This document shows positions 1 through 12,599 of a DNA stretch of 64,000 nt, one piece after another. The notes beneath the pieces were generated by a model. That model was not told the DNA's origin and searched no databases. It was given only the letters and a program-made list of their open reading frames with translations. The stretch comes from Maratus speciosus (lineage: Eukaryota; Arthropoda; Arachnida; Araneae; Salticidae), in assembly GCA_963932465.1 (NCBI GenBank), contig OZ010790.1, positions 350,821,087 through 350,885,086 on the forward strand. The letters run 5' to 3'. The translations under genes and the position numbers were made by a program. Numbering within the stretch: the first letter of the stretch is position 1; every line of letters starts with the position of its first letter.

Positions 1-2089
1 TACACACGATATTCAGATATTTTATGGCATTCGACCCAGTTAAGCTTGCTATTGTAAGGTGGCGTTGAAGCACTCGCGGTTCGTTTACAGGGTCATTTAA
101 AAGCTCTTAATTACATTGCAATCGATGGATATTTACTGAGTGACATACATTTTAATAAATTTGTACCATTTCAATCTCTATAAATTTTAATATTAAATTT
201 TATAATTATGATATTTTAAAAAGGAATAAGAATTCAGTTTTATCATCTGAAAGCTGAACGATCCAGGTTTCTACTTTATGAAAGATGTTTCTATTATCTA
301 CTTTATTAAAGATTCTTTCATCACGCACTATTTCAAAATTCAAATACTATGGAGATTTTTGAACACAAAATTGAATCACATAAAATTTTATTTTGCAGGA
401 AATCGCAAAGATTTTTGACGGAGGTATTATGCACAATAATCATCGCGGAATGTCCTTCTAATATTCGATGAGAAACTAGATTATAGAAACGTGCCAGTGG
501 ACCTCGGTAATGGAAAGATTTTAGGTAAACATCGACTACGGAGAAACCACAGAACATGCTTAGAAACATAATGTAAGCACTTTAATGAATCACAGCGTTC
601 TTATAGTCAGGAAAACTATTCAAAAGAACCTTACTATTTATCATAGTGAAATAAGAGGGAAAATGTTTCCTTCGGTATTGCTTTTATACTAAAATGCTTG
701 AAAGTTGTAGTAAAGATTCGGCATCCCATTTATTATAAATTTTTGGTGTTAAAGAAATGCATATAAACAAATATATGTGCTTTGGTTAGAGTTTGTCAGA
801 CTGAAATAACCGGAATAATAATTTCTTCCACTTCATTTTTAACTACGCATGTTGGATAAATTATAATTTACGTATTTCTTTTACTCTTAAACTTATTAAA
901 TTTTGTAAACATTCTTACAGGCTTTACATGTGTTTTATTCTGTCTGTCTTGTTGTTTGTATACTGCACATAGACTGAAATACTTTTTTAACATTCCAAAC
1001 TTTGCAATTTATTCAATTTAAGCTATTCACAAAGGTAATACAGTCAGTCTGGTTTTTATTACATAACTCATTCATTATTCACATTACTCATTATCATTAA
1101 CTTATTCATTTTTTTAACAGTCCTTTTATATTAAATATATTTTTGGAAGTTTTATTTGATTTTTTTTTTTTTTTTTTTTTTTGCATTTAAAAAGATTAAT
1201 ACAGATATTTGTAAAACTACTGTTGTTTTAGACTTGTTAATTAAAGAGGGCCTGAATGTGCCATAAAAAGCTTCTAGTTAATTATTAATCATATTATAGT
1301 ATTAATTAAAAATGTACAAATATGACTGAAATTAGGGAAAATGATTACATATTGATGAACTATCAAATTCTGGACTTTTATTCCAATTAATTTTTATCGG
1401 ATGAATTATTCGAAATATATGAGAAAATACTTGGAAAGCATATGACACAATATGTACTCTTAGCTACATCAAAAATAATTAAAAAGTACAAAATACATAG
1501 AAAATTCAAAAATTCCAACAAGTGTTAGAATTTATGAAAAAAGCCTTGTCAGATAATCTGCGTTTATGCCTCGCTTATCGAAGGGACGTTGGATTTTCTG
1601 AAAAAAGAGAACGAATTTTATTTAAAAATTACTTCAAGCACGCTCGCTGATAAAACAAATGCTTATTATTTAGTCTGTTTTTAAGTATTTACATATTTTG
1701 TGTAATTTGATAGGAATTATGAAAATGTACAACCATTTTTGCAAAAGATATTAGGATAAAATCCTTTTTGAGTTAATGAATCACCATTATTGTGACCAAT
1801 TATGGTGCCCATTGCATGCACGATATAGCTGATAGAAAAACAGCTAAAATTATTGCTGATTAGTTCGACACATTTTATCATTTCCAAAAAATAAATGATT
1901 TCTTCTGAGATTTGTAAGAATAGATAAAATGGTTTTGGATTATTTTCAAAAAGACCACTATTATGTCTTATGAGATATATTACACATTTGAAAAATTTGC
2001 AGCATCACTATTATTTATTTTACTTCTATCACCTTTTCTTTTCTAAATTAAAATGGAATATGTATAATACAAATGAAATACCTTACAAA
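1..2089. other. AT-rich stretch, no gene recognised
   Basis: I see no convincing coding region, RNA gene or bounded repeat here. The only low-complexity feature is a run of T near 1160-1182. Short open frames such as the minus-strand one at 333-569 lack any family motif I know and are of a size expected by chance in AT-rich DNA. An acceptor-like site (pyrimidine run ending in CAG near 399) exists, but the frame after it closes quickly. Confidence 0.5.
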
Positions 2090-2097
2090 AAGGAGTG

Positions 2098-3237
2098 ATA
2101 TCTCATCAAAAAACAACACTTTGAAAATGATCTCGCCAAACAACAAATCTAAAACAACAGTCATAAAAAGAAGTGATATCACATTTAAAGAAGCGATATA
2201 GAAATGCATACTCAGAGTGCCGTTTAAAAATCTATCAGTACTCATAGTGTTTCCAAAGGACTTGGAGCGAGGTACAGTATTTGAAAACTGCTTGGAGATC
2301 TGCAGATTTATATATAATACATGCAGCACCTATACCAATTTCTAAAATTTGTGAAATTAAAAAAAAAGGAATTTTCGATTCGCATTATATACCTTTTATA
2401 TATATTTGTAGGAGGAAGATCTGTAATAAATCAGAAAGAGATGTACGATGTAAAGGTATGTAATTGTGGTAATAATCTATTATTACAGTTATTATTTTCA
2501 ATATTTTAAACACAATATTTAATTACGTAAATGCGTTTAATAATACATTGTTTCAAAATTAAAGAGAAAAGTGGTGAAAGGGATCCTGTTTATGGCGGAA
2601 TTATTTCTTAAATGTAAAATATCATGTTTCCAACATTTGTATTATACTATTGAAACAGAAGCCTTGCTAGAACAGATTTTTCCCCATCATTGTGCAATTC
2701 CGTTTATTCACATGTTACTGCAATATATCTTAGTTTAGTTAATGTCTATTATTAGGTGTATTGTTATTAATATGCGTATGATTATTATTTTTTATTCTTT
2801 TTTTACAAAATCAAAATATTTATATGTTTACTTAGAAAATACTCCTCGTGAAGGTGCTGTGTCTCGTTTTAATAATGGTAAATAAAAACCAACTAATCGA
2901 CCCCACATAACGATAAATATCAATGGGCATGCAAACACTAAAAGTTTCAAATTTCACAGTTTAATGGGCGAAGTAGTATAAGAAGAAAATTATTAAACAA
3001 ATAGTCATATGTAACTGCAAGAAGAACAAACATTATAAAAGCCTGCGGGTCGCCAAGCAGTTTTCACATACTGTACCTCACTCCGAGTCCTTTGGAAACA
3101 TGAGTAGTGATAGATTTTTAAACGACACTCGGAATATGCACTTCTATATCGCTTATTTGTATGTGATCATTTCTTTATATAACTGTTCTTTTAGATTTGT
3201 TGCTTGGCGGGAGGTGTTTTTGATGAGATTTTATTAA
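2098..3237. repeat. Inverted repeat with divergent TATA-bearing arms
   Basis: Two arms of about 190 bp face away from each other (about 2098-2310 on the minus strand, about 3034-3237 on the plus strand), separated by about 0.75 kb. They match closely, with small indels. Each arm has, in order, a TATA-like box, about 30 bp later a TCA-type initiator-like sequence, then an ATG opening a similar short frame. On the right arm the frame runs 3100-3237 (45 codons, starting MSSDRFLNDT). On the left it starts MSTDRFLNGT and runs to about 2048. The protein is not one I recognise. The structure may be a foldback transposon, or an inverted duplication of a promoter with a first exon. Confidence 0.6.
3034..3040 (+). 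promoter_or_regulatory. Candidate TATA box of the right arm
   Basis: TATAAAA lies about 30 bp before a TCACAT initiator-like sequence and about 60 bp before the ATG at 3100. The mirrored arm keeps a TATA-like sequence at the same distance. Spacing and conservation suggest a Pol II core promoter, but no transcript evidence is available. Confidence 0.35.
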
Positions 3238-4898
3238 CAAAACGCTTGTCTTGTTATTTTTTTATGTTCACATTAATATCCCATTTCATTGATTAAACAA
3301 ACATAAAATTTCGTAACAACATTTCAATAGTGATGGAAAATGTTTCACAATCTATTACGGAATGGATGATTTTTTGTATTTGTTTGATATAACATCGATT
3401 TATCCCAGATGTTCAAAAGTTAGAAAGTATGTCACTGGAAATGTGAGGCTGTGTATATCCGCTATTTATGCACCCAGAATAAAATTTTAAAGACTAATTT
3501 GATACACATCTTACTCATTACAAGACTGGGAACAAACTTTCACTAATTTATCTCGAAATATTGATAAGAATTTATTAGTGACAAAAGTAGTAAAAACTCT
3601 GCATTTCACTGTTCGTTTCATATTACCCAAATTTTCCAGCGATGCAGTTTAGATAATTCTCGATCTAGAAATAAAGATCGGAAATGTAGTTTGTGACAAA
3701 TCGTATTTCCACAAAGTTGCTGGAATCTTTTTTTAGTGATAAATTAATGATAAAATGCATTGCTAGGAATTTGTTTTTGCAAGAACACCACTGAAAACAC
3801 ATCATATTTTACTGATTTCAGAGAATTTCGCTAACAATGTTTTTCGCTCCTATATAACATGCTTTAAAATTTATTCATGCGTAAAATTTCCCTTCCATTT
3901 TGCAAAAATTTAGAAGTCTATATTTTTATACGTTATGAATAATCTACAATCTTTTAACTATAAAACTCTGAAATGTTTTAAAAATTATAAAATATTCATT
4001 TATTTCATATGTATATATGAAACCCTAATGTAATATCATCTTTCATGATTTTTTCCTTTACTCTGTGCTGCCACTGTCATTCTTGAACCAGTGAAAATAC
4101 AATTAATCCTTTTAAATGTGAGATGTCACTGACACAATATTAAATTTTAAATGAATATTTGATAACTTAAAAACTTTCTTTTTAATCACTTTATTTTGTT
4201 CAGATTGTGTATAAATGATGTTGTTGCAATGAAATTTTAATTATGCTAGTTCTGTTTAAAACGCAGAAAAGATTGAGGTTCTTAAAGTATTGTTTTAAAA
4301 ACTAGGGGGCTCTGCCCCCTACGAGCAACGCTCGTCAACCCCCGTTCAGGCACACCAAAATCCAAAAAGCACGCTAATTTGATCGGCTTTAAAAATATTG
4401 AATTAAAATTTAAAAAAACAGTAGCTATCTCTCTGTAAACGGGTTTCCATTCGTTTTCCTTGGATAGGGATTTTTAAGACCAAATCTGCTGCTGTTAAGA
4501 GATACAATGGCGGTTTTCGTATTTAATTAAAAAATTAGTTAAACATTTGAAAATAAGCTAATGTAAAAGGAATTAAGTAAACAGCGTCATTGTCTCCCGG
4601 TATTTTTTAACAGCGCTATAAGATAGTTCTTTTAAATAATTCATTTTAAATGTATCGTTTTAAATCTGACATAATTTACACCAAAGTTTTATTTCTCTTA
4701 TTAATATTCACGTGAAAACACTTTTGTTGTTAGAAGGAAATATTATTTGCGATGTCTTCGAATTCACGATAATAGTCGAAAAGGTTATCTCAAAATATCT
4801 CGCACAAATATATTTTTCAATTTAAATTGTTTTGCTATATTTTTTGCCATTTTAAATATGACGCAATTTCCTCAAATTACAAGTTTCAACGCATAATA

Positions 4899-4902
<4 letters not shown>

Positions 4903-4944
<42 letters not shown>
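4903..4944. repeat. Homopolymer T tract
   Basis: An uninterrupted run of 42 T inside Helitron copy A. A tract this long may be mis-sized in the assembly. Confidence 0.9.
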
Positions 4945-4969
4945 CTTTTAAAATTCAAGTGCAAATATG

Positions 4970-5280
4970 GTTCGTCGCAGATGTCATATGCGTGCCATAT
5001 TGGCGCAAACTTTTTCTGACGCCAATTTCATATACGCAACGGGTACTTAACTGGTGCTAAAGTGTTGTTATTTTGCTTGATATGGTAACCCGGATGGGTA
5101 CAGATGTCATATTCGCCCCATATTGGCGCGATTGTTTTCGGTTGCCAATTTGGCGAAAACATGAACAGCATGAACAACATAATCCGGGTTACCACATCAA
5201 GCAAAATAACGACAATTTGGCGCGGAAAAAAATTGCGCCAAAATGCGCGTATATGACATCTGTGCCTATGGTTCTTATGA
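4970..5280. repeat. Palindromic module of the Helitron family
   Basis: The block carries inverted arms built around CAGATGTCATAT, CCATATTGGCGCGA and TTGCTTGATATGGTAACCC. Related blocks occur at about 28325-28530 and 48408-48620 in the other two copies. It looks like an ancient captured foldback sequence now carried by the Helitron. Confidence 0.6.
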
Positions 5281-5969
5281 TGTAATTTTCCTGCTTTTAA
5301 CATGTAATCATTTAATTCTAATTTTAAAGTTTTTTTCTGTTTGTAATAGTCACGTGTAAATAAATTTTTAATTTGAAGTAAACATTATTGTTTGCGCTGT
5401 TTATGCAACTGGCAACAGTTTAAATTAATAACATTTTCTAAAATTTGTAAAAAGTATCTCTCGAAATGCTGAAAATTTGAATTTAAAATCGAAATAAAAC
5501 ATCAAAAATGAGTCAAATAAGAAACTAAATGCAATCTGCACATCGGGAACTTATAACGTATAAAATGATCTAAAAATGATTAAATTCTCATGTATAGTTT
5601 TTGCTCCAATAAAACTTTTTTAATGGAACGATTTTGTCCAACTTTAGCATTAAATATCTCTTAAAATAATTCTTCGATTCGAAAACTGTCTGCATCAGCA
5701 TATTTATGAAACATTTCTCTATAATACCACCGATTTTCATATTTTTGTATGCAACAGTTTTTTTAATATTAACGATGAATGGCCATGCTTAAGCATTCAA
5801 ATTGGATGTGATCTACCCGGAATAGCTACGCAGATGTTCATTGGTCCATTTCCAAATCAAAACTTTTTATATATATATAGAAGGATAAACAATTAAATTT
5901 AAAAAAAAATAAAAAAAAACCCGACTGCATAAAAAGCGAACTAATTAATTAATTCTCATCAATGTGAAA

Positions 5970-6340
5970 CATTTTTTTTCAATTCCTACTATTAGTTCAC
6001 ACTCTCGTTATATATATCTTGTTCAAATTTTCAATCGTTAATAAAATACTTATTATTCATCCAATCAAGCTCAAATAAATTTTTCAAACTTGCAGTGTAT
6101 GACACTTGATGTTAATACAGTTTTTTTCAAATATTAATTAATTAATTTAATTTAATTAATTAATTTTCAATAATCGAGAGAGCCCCCTTCTTGATCAAGG
6201 TATTTTAAGCGCCACTCAAAAGGAAAGAAGAATGGGAGAAAAAATTCTCTTATTGACCTAAGTAGGAATTGACATAAAATATTTTTTATATTACTTTTTT
6301 ATATTACATGCCTATTTTTTTTATTTACTTGTATTGATGA
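5970..6340 (+). repeat. Fragment related to Helitron copy C, with an empty mariner site
   Basis: This stretch matches the flanks 45005-45041 and 45768-46300 of Helitron copy C in direct orientation, but lacks the 726-bp mariner-like insert that copy C holds. The sequence around 6010-6020 is therefore the unoccupied TA target. The relative continues through AAGTAGGAATTGACAT near 6262. Confidence 0.65.
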
Positions 6341-7954
6341 CTTTCAAGTTGTGTTTAACTGTTAGTTCCTATCTATAAACACTGTTTTGATGAGGTCTGT
6401 AGATGTCTTTCATGGTTAGAGTTGCAGTAAAGCTAGAGATCCTCAATACATACACAACTTCCAGGTTGTATAATATTTTAACGGAGCTGACTGTATAATA
6501 GTGAATGAAACATTGTCCTCATTTTGAAAGACCTATCCAATGATATGCCATTCAATAGGATGCGTAATTTTTTTTTCGTCTCTACTGCCATTATATATTT
6601 ATAAAAATAAAACCTAGCCTATAACCATCGGGCCTTTAAGACGAATTGATACAGACCTCATTCATTAAAATCCATCCAGCTGTTGGGATGTTTCGAAGGT
6701 ATAAAGAAATCCACATACACATATACGCGTGAAACACATAACCCTTCTTTTCAGTCGGGTAATAATCAAGTAATGGTTTTAATGTATTCGTGAGTTATAC
6801 CAGGAATGCTAATTCTTTCCTATTTTACTCATATTTAAGTGTGTGCTTAAGTATTTGAAACGTACTATATATATTTGTATATCAATGCAGATAGACATAT
6901 ACAAATTAATTGATTAAAATTCATCGATCTGTAAAGCAATCAAACAGAAAAATCAAGGAGCAAAGGGAATTTCACTTTTTGCCTACAAAGTGCATTTATT
7001 ATCTTATAAAAGATTTTCTTCCGTGTAATTTGAAATTTTTTAAAAAAGTTATTATAAAAATGTTTAATAAACCATTAATGTTTCTGTTACATGTTTTATT
7101 AAAATGCATCTTATAATTCTCTAAAGAACGATTATAATATTTTATTTATATAAACATGGAATCCCACATTTATTCCGTCGTTTCGAAATGATATTTCATT
7201 CAATTACATTCTGATACGATGAAACAGTATATACACGAAAACCTCATATCTTAATAAATTTCATTTTTATTATTACACAGTATACACGATTACTTACACA
7301 AGTTTGGTAATTCTTGAACTTACTTTTGCACATTATTTCGCACTGTTAAAATTCAGCAACAAACTGTCCAGTCGTTCACTAACTTTTATAAATAATGTTT
7401 GCTTGAACATATTATGAAGCATACTATGAAGAGAGAAATTACCGTAAATTCTCTTTAAAAACAATTTAATGACGGACAGTTTTCTGCAGACTTTTTACAG
7501 CTCAGTAATTACCAAATCATTATTTAAAGTTTTAATAGATGGAGATATTTTTTGTGTCCGTACTTAATAACGTAAAAGAAAAATTGCAATTCTGGAAGTT
7601 AGAATATGAAAATCTAATTTTTAATGTTTCCTGATTTCAATGGTTATAAATACTTAATTGGGTGAAGTATACATCACATACTCTCTAAGAAATCTTCCAC
7701 AAATTATCCAATCATTCAAAAGTTTTTAAAGAAAAATCTTCGATAACTTTAATTTTTCTATATTCTGCCCAATGAGAACGCTTCATTTTTTTTTTCAAGT
7801 AGCCGTTATCTATGAAAATACTTGAGTGACATTGCAGTTTGATGCAGGTTTTTAATTGTGTAGGATTTCTTAGTTTCTTTTAATACAGGATAATTAACCG
7901 ATAATGAAATTCAATTTTTAATTTTTAGGTGAGTTCGTAATTATATAAATACTT
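6341..7954. other. AT-rich stretch, no gene recognised
   Basis: I see no gene. At about 6620-6700 the text resembles the degenerate 3' parts of arthropod interspersed repeats (phrases such as AAATCCATCCAGCTGTTGGG), but no terminus can be set. Confidence 0.4.
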
Positions 7955-7960
7955 AGCACC

Positions 7961-8110
7961 TACAGTCGTCGCCTGGTCTGTCCGTCTGTCTGTCTGTCCA
8001 TCTGCATATAACAGCGAAATAACTACCCAACCGAATGGTTTGAAATTTAAAATTTAAAATTGATGCAGACGTTTGTCGAATAATTTGAAATTTTACGAAA
8101 ATCCGATATG
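7961..8110 (+). repeat. Dispersed repeat, copy 1 (pair with 10398-10560)
   Basis: The segment contains GTCTGTCTGTC, then CATATAACAGCG and CGAATGGTTTGAAATTTAA. The same order of motifs recurs at 10398-10560 in direct orientation. The family is not identified. Confidence 0.6.
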
Positions 8111-8366
8111 TAGTTCAAATACAGAGGCAGTCAAAAGTATTCAGTTACATTACGACCAATGGGAAAAATGGGGTTTCAAGTGCATGTTAATGATGTTACA
8201 CCCTTTCGAAAGCAATGAAATTGATATGCATTTATGAAGTGTACTAAAATATACATTTTGTAGAATATGTGGTGCAAATAATATTTATTATTCATTTACA
8301 GGGCCACGCAAAAGAATTCCGTTACATAATGGTACAGGGGAAACATTGTTTTCGGCCTTTTTTTTT

Positions 8367-9563
8367 ACTTTCTTCTATCTTTACAAGAAGAAAGTATTGG
8401 ATTCATGAAAATTTTCGAATTCCGGTTTTTGACGGATTTACACGTTTTAGGGGTCAGAGATTCCAAAAAACATGTTTTTACAAAATGTCTGTCTGTGACT
8501 CTGTGAGTCTGTCTGTCTGTCTGTCTGTGTGTATGTGACACAAATTTTGTGGGCGCTCTATCTCAAGAACTAATGCACGGAATTTAACAAAAATTCATGT
8601 TCAGTTAGTCCCTGATACAAATTGATGCTGATTAGTTTTTGGTGCAAATCGCTCAACAGGTGGCGCTGCTATGCTGCCTTTTTTACGATTTCCGCAATGG
8701 CTCTATCTCAAGAACTAATGCACTTATTTTCATGAAACTTCAGATTCAGTTAGTCCTTGACATCAATAGAAAATTTAGAGATTTTGGTGCAAATCGCTCA
8801 ACAGGTGGCGCTGCTATGCTGCCTTTTTTACGATTTCCGAAATGGCTCTATCTCAAGAACTAATGCACTGATTTTCATGAAACTTCACAGTCCGTTAGTC
8901 CTTGATATGACTTGATGCTGATTGCGTGTTGGTGTAAATCGCTCAACAGGTGGCGCTGCTATTCTGGATTTTTTACGATTTCCGCAATGGCTCTATCTCA
9001 AGAACTAATGCACGGATTTTTATGAAACTTCAGATTCAGTTAGTCCTTGACATGAATAAACATTTTATAGATTTTGGTGTAAATCGCTCAACAGGTGGCG
9101 CTGCTATTGGGCATTTTTTGCAATTCCCGCAATAGCTCTATCTCAAGAACTAATGCTTGGATTTTCAACAAACTTCAGATTCAGGTATACCATGATATGA
9201 ATTAGTGCTGTTTATGTTTTGGTGCAAATCGCTCAACAGGTGGCGCTGCTATGCTGCATTTTTCAGAATTTCCGCCACAGCTGTATCTCAATAACTAATG
9301 CATGAATTTTCATCAAACTTCAGATTCAGGTATACCTTGATATCAATTAGTGCTGTTTATGTTTTGGTGTAAATCGCTCAACAGGTGGCGCTGCTATACT
9401 ACATTTTTCAGAATTTCCGCTATAGCTCTATACAAGAACTAATGCACGAATTTTCACCAAACTTCAAATTCAGATATATTGTGATATGAATTGGTACTAT
9501 TTAAACGATTTAATTGACGTGATTTATATAGAAGAAAGTTTTGTGATGGCCACAACATACTAG
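8367..9563 (+). mobile_element. Helentron-like non-autonomous element (HINE-type), copy 1
   Basis: It opens with ACTTTCTTCTAT. The complement of this sits just after the start (GAAGAAAGTA, forming a hairpin) and again near the 3' end (ATAGAAGAAAGT at about 9529). The 3' end has a small hairpin, TTGTGATGGCCACAA, then CATACTAG, with T on both outer flanks. The core is a tandem array of a 145-bp unit. Subterminal inverted repeats, a tandem core, a 3' hairpin and insertion between Ts are the described hallmarks of Helentron-associated elements. A GTCT-rich microsatellite (8487-8535) precedes the array. There is no coding capacity. Confidence 0.7.
8556..9530 (+). repeat. 145-bp tandem array, seven phased anchors
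   Basis: The anchor CTCTATCTCAAGAACTAATG (or a close variant) starts at 8556, 8701, 8846, 8991, 9136, 9281 and 9426, exactly 145 bp apart each time. Each unit also carries AAATCGCTCAACAGG followed by TGGCGCTGCTA. Point differences between units are common, but length is strictly kept. Confidence 0.9.
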
Positions 9564-10397
9564 TAACTATTGTTAAACTATTTCACATACATAATGCAAC
9601 TGATATACGTCACTGAGGTTTACTAGAAGTTTCTTACTCTGTAATAGAAAGTGCATAGTATTTACAGAGACACACAAAAATTTCGGATGCTATACTGTAT
9701 CCGAAGTAATGTATATTAGCGATGATTGCTGGAAGTGCATTTAATTTGTATGAGTTTTTAAGTTTATATAAATTTTTACATATAACGTTGTGTGTATAAA
9801 TTCTGTAGATCATATGTAGGGCTACACAAGAGAATTAGTAAGGGTTACTGAGTATGAACGAAAATAGCTTAAAGGTGGTTTTTTAATTTAGTAAACTAAG
9901 ATATGTTTGTAGAATAAAGGTAAATGATATAGAGGGTCACGCAAAGAATTGGATACATGGCTGTGTATGGATGGTAATCTCTGGGGATGTGATTTGAGTA
10001 GTTTTTAGCGTGTATTACTCTTAATTAAATTTTAGCTAACTAGTGGGGTTTATATAAAGATAGTAGGTAATATATTAGGACGTACAAATATTTTCAAGTA
10101 TGCTTTCCTTTTTTTGGTATAAATTTCTGAAAGTGAAGTTTTAAACTATTATGCGTTTTTAACGCTTTCTACCGTAGTTGAAACAGGTTTATGATTTCTG
10201 ATTTTTCGTCCGCCTGCCTTCCGAACTCTAACTTGCGTTAATATACTTGGATTGATCTGTAATTGATATATGTTACAGAGATTTACTATGCCATGTTGGG
10301 TATTGAAAGCAATGTATGTAGCGTTCATAGTTTATTTACAGTGACACTCATAAGTATTCCATTGCATTATGGTATATGGGGAAATGTTGAAATTATA

Positions 10398-10560
10398 TTA
10401 ATATGTAGCATCTATACTCGTCGTCTGGTCCGTTCGACTGTCTGTACGTCTGTCCGCATATAACAGCGCAAAAACTTCCCAAACGAATGGTTTGAAATTT
10501 AATATATATAACAATATTGTTGCAGAATTTTGTAGAGACATTTCAAATTTTATGAAAATT
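10398..10560 (+). repeat. Dispersed repeat, copy 2 (pair with 7961-8110)
   Basis: It shares the GTCTGTCCGCATATAACAGC and CGAATGGTTTGAAATTTAA blocks with 7961-8110, in the same orientation. Confidence 0.6.
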
Positions 10561-12400
10561 TAATCAGAACTTAAAAAGATATTAATAAACTTTTCATCAT
10601 TCTTTTAAATCCTATCATACGTAATTAATTCAGTGATATTGCATGATAGGTAATGATTTCATGTTGCCATGGTGATTACACCATGTTTAAAATGGAGTCA
10701 TGTTATTTCCATATTACTAAATTAAATATATATATTTGTAATAAATTTTGTATTCATGCATTTTTGAATAAGATTGCAAGACATATTGCACCAAGATCTG
10801 AATATTTATAAAACTAGTTATAGTACGAACGCACCCCATTTGCCACGTTTGACGTACAATTTCTTGTTTTTAACTGTTTACTATAATTTATATTATATAA
10901 CTTATTTAGTCGTGTTAAACTGCACCTTAATTTCCACATTTAACAATTAAATATTCTCTGAACTTGCATATAAATTAGTATGAGTTTTAAAAAATATATA
11001 AAAACCTGAAATATTTTTCTGATTAACATCATAAGTTTCGCAGTGTTGAAATTAATTAGTTTACATTCCGTACTGAAAGGAAAAAGTTTATTATACATAA
11101 CATTCTAATTTAGAATTTATGAAATATCTGTAATGCAGCCATTCATTTTATAAAGCTTTTGATATCAGTATTTAAGTATTATTCATACCCATAAATGGGA
11201 ATCCTAATTGTAATAATAGCCCTTGCACAATTTTAGCGGCTAATTACAAATTAAAACTTCTGTTGGAAGTAGAAAGCAAATTATAATTCTGCAAATACTA
11301 AATACCTTAGCATTAAAAATGCATAATCTCTAAAAGTTTTTCACTGAAAATTGATCATGTAAGTTGCTCTAATAAAATATTTGATGTGATAATTTTCAAA
11401 CATTACAGCGAAAACAAAAGCGTACTTAGAATTTTCTTACAATAAAATATTTTATTTTAAATATATTCTATTTCAAGACATTATATAGATCAGGTAACTT
11501 TAAATTGTAATAAAAAATGTATGGTTGCAAAATATGTGTTTAAAATGTATTATCTAACCTGTGTCATATCTTTTAATTTAGAAAAGAGGCAGCATACGGA
11601 CACAGCGTTATCAGGAGAAAATATTTTATATTTATAATTAAAGACACTGAATTCAACTTCATTTTACTTCGGTTAAATAGTCGAAAAATATTATGACGGA
11701 AGTAAGGAAAGATATAGTGGGAAAATTAAAGTGGAGAACATTTAATCTACATAATGTAGAATTTTTTTAATGAAGTTTAATTTTCTTTTTCTGTGTGAGA
11801 AGTTTTCCTTCTTTAATCAAACTGTCTAATCTTCGTTGACATTTCTAAAACACGTCAATTTCTACGCCCAACTTATTATAAATTTTATATATTATTCTTA
11901 TGGTATTTAGTAATTAATTTAGAAAAAATTGAACGGATGAATGTACGAATATTAAACTAATGCATTAATATTTGTATCCTCCTTTGAACTTAAATACAAT
12001 ATATAAAATTTGAAAAAATTGAAAAAAAATATGTATATTGCAATCTATAAAAAAATCTTACAAACATCGATAATGGTTGATTTTTTCTGGAAAATTACAC
12101 ACATTGCAATTTCATTTTCTATCAATAAAAATTAATTGAACATGAGACCCATAAAATTTTATGACTGCATAATTCCGAAACTTCTTCCCATAATATGTTC
12201 CTATTTGGTATCCGAACGTACAATTCATGGTTGAGTCCAAATATGATGTCAAAAGTATGTGTTCCAATTGGCAATTATAAAGTTCGTTAAAAGTCCAATA
12301 TGTAGAGGGCTCTCGAAATATATTTTTTAACATAAATAGAAAGAAGACATACTTTCAAATAGAATACCTATTTTCGATTCTTCTTCCCGCAAATTGGCGA
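10561..12400. other. AT-rich stretch, no gene recognised
   Basis: No coding, RNA or bounded mobile feature is apparent. The minus-strand open frame 12112-12333 shows no known motif. Confidence 0.45.
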
Positions 12401-12439
12401 TTAAAGTGTATGGTGTTGTCCTTTCTCTTGTTTGGCGGT

Positions 12440-12590
12440 TAACTTCACTGGTTAACCTATTGCTAGTGTCATGATAGGTTCAGCCAGGTGAGGAGGCCAA
12501 CCAAAAGACTAAAGCTAAACAAGGCCCACCATTCCAGGGCAATGAGAAAACCATGGCTACGGCTGAACATAGTAATTCTTAACCTGCAGT
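12440..12590. repeat. Dispersed GC-richer repeat fragment (relative at 16150-16210)
   Basis: The block with CCAGGTGAGGAGGCC and ACTAAAGCTAA matches, in opposite orientation, the block at 16150-16210 (GAGCTAAAGCC, GGCCTCCCCACCTGG). It is clearly richer in GC than its surroundings, as expected for an interspersed repeat. The family is unknown and the boundaries are approximate. Confidence 0.45.
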
Positions 12591-12599
12591 GTCAATTTA

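Larger units (their letters stand above)
4302..5881 (-). mobile_element. Non-autonomous Helitron, copy A
   Basis: Read on the minus strand, the element begins TCTATATATATATAAAA, a typical Helitron 5' terminus, and ends with two adjacent hairpins, ACGAGCGTTGCTCGT and GGGGGCAGAGCCCCC. The last C of the second hairpin opens the terminal CTAG, and the next base is T. The same 3' end occurs at 27760 and near 50260. There is no Rep or helicase coding, so it depends on another Helitron. An internal palindromic module lies at about 4970-5280 and a run of 42 T at 4903-4944. The base before the 5' TC is T, not the canonical A, so that end is slightly less certain. Confidence 0.75.
8120..10395 (+). repeat. 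Degenerate repeat field with a recurrent motif, split by a Helentron-like insert
   Basis: A motif close to GGSCACRCAAAAGTATTCSRTTACAT recurs near 8125, 8303, 9667, 9820, 9933 and 10341, often followed by GGTATATGGGG-like text. Spacing is uneven (113-178 bp where adjacent), so this is probably an old, decayed tandem or multi-copy repeat. The 1.2 kb element at 8367-9563 was inserted into it later. Confidence 0.4.

Noticed and set aside
333..569. 78-codon minus-strand frame as an exon
   Set aside because: No recognised motif, and the opposite strand offers an equally plausible acceptor site, so coding cannot be supported.
5028..5303. Overlapping open frames on both strands in Helitron copy A
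   Set aside because: They arise from the palindromic module; neither shows a protein family pattern.
8556..9530. Regular repeats resembling a CRISPR array
   Set aside because: The 145-bp units are contiguous tandem repeats without short repeat/unique spacer structure, and the genome is eukaryotic.
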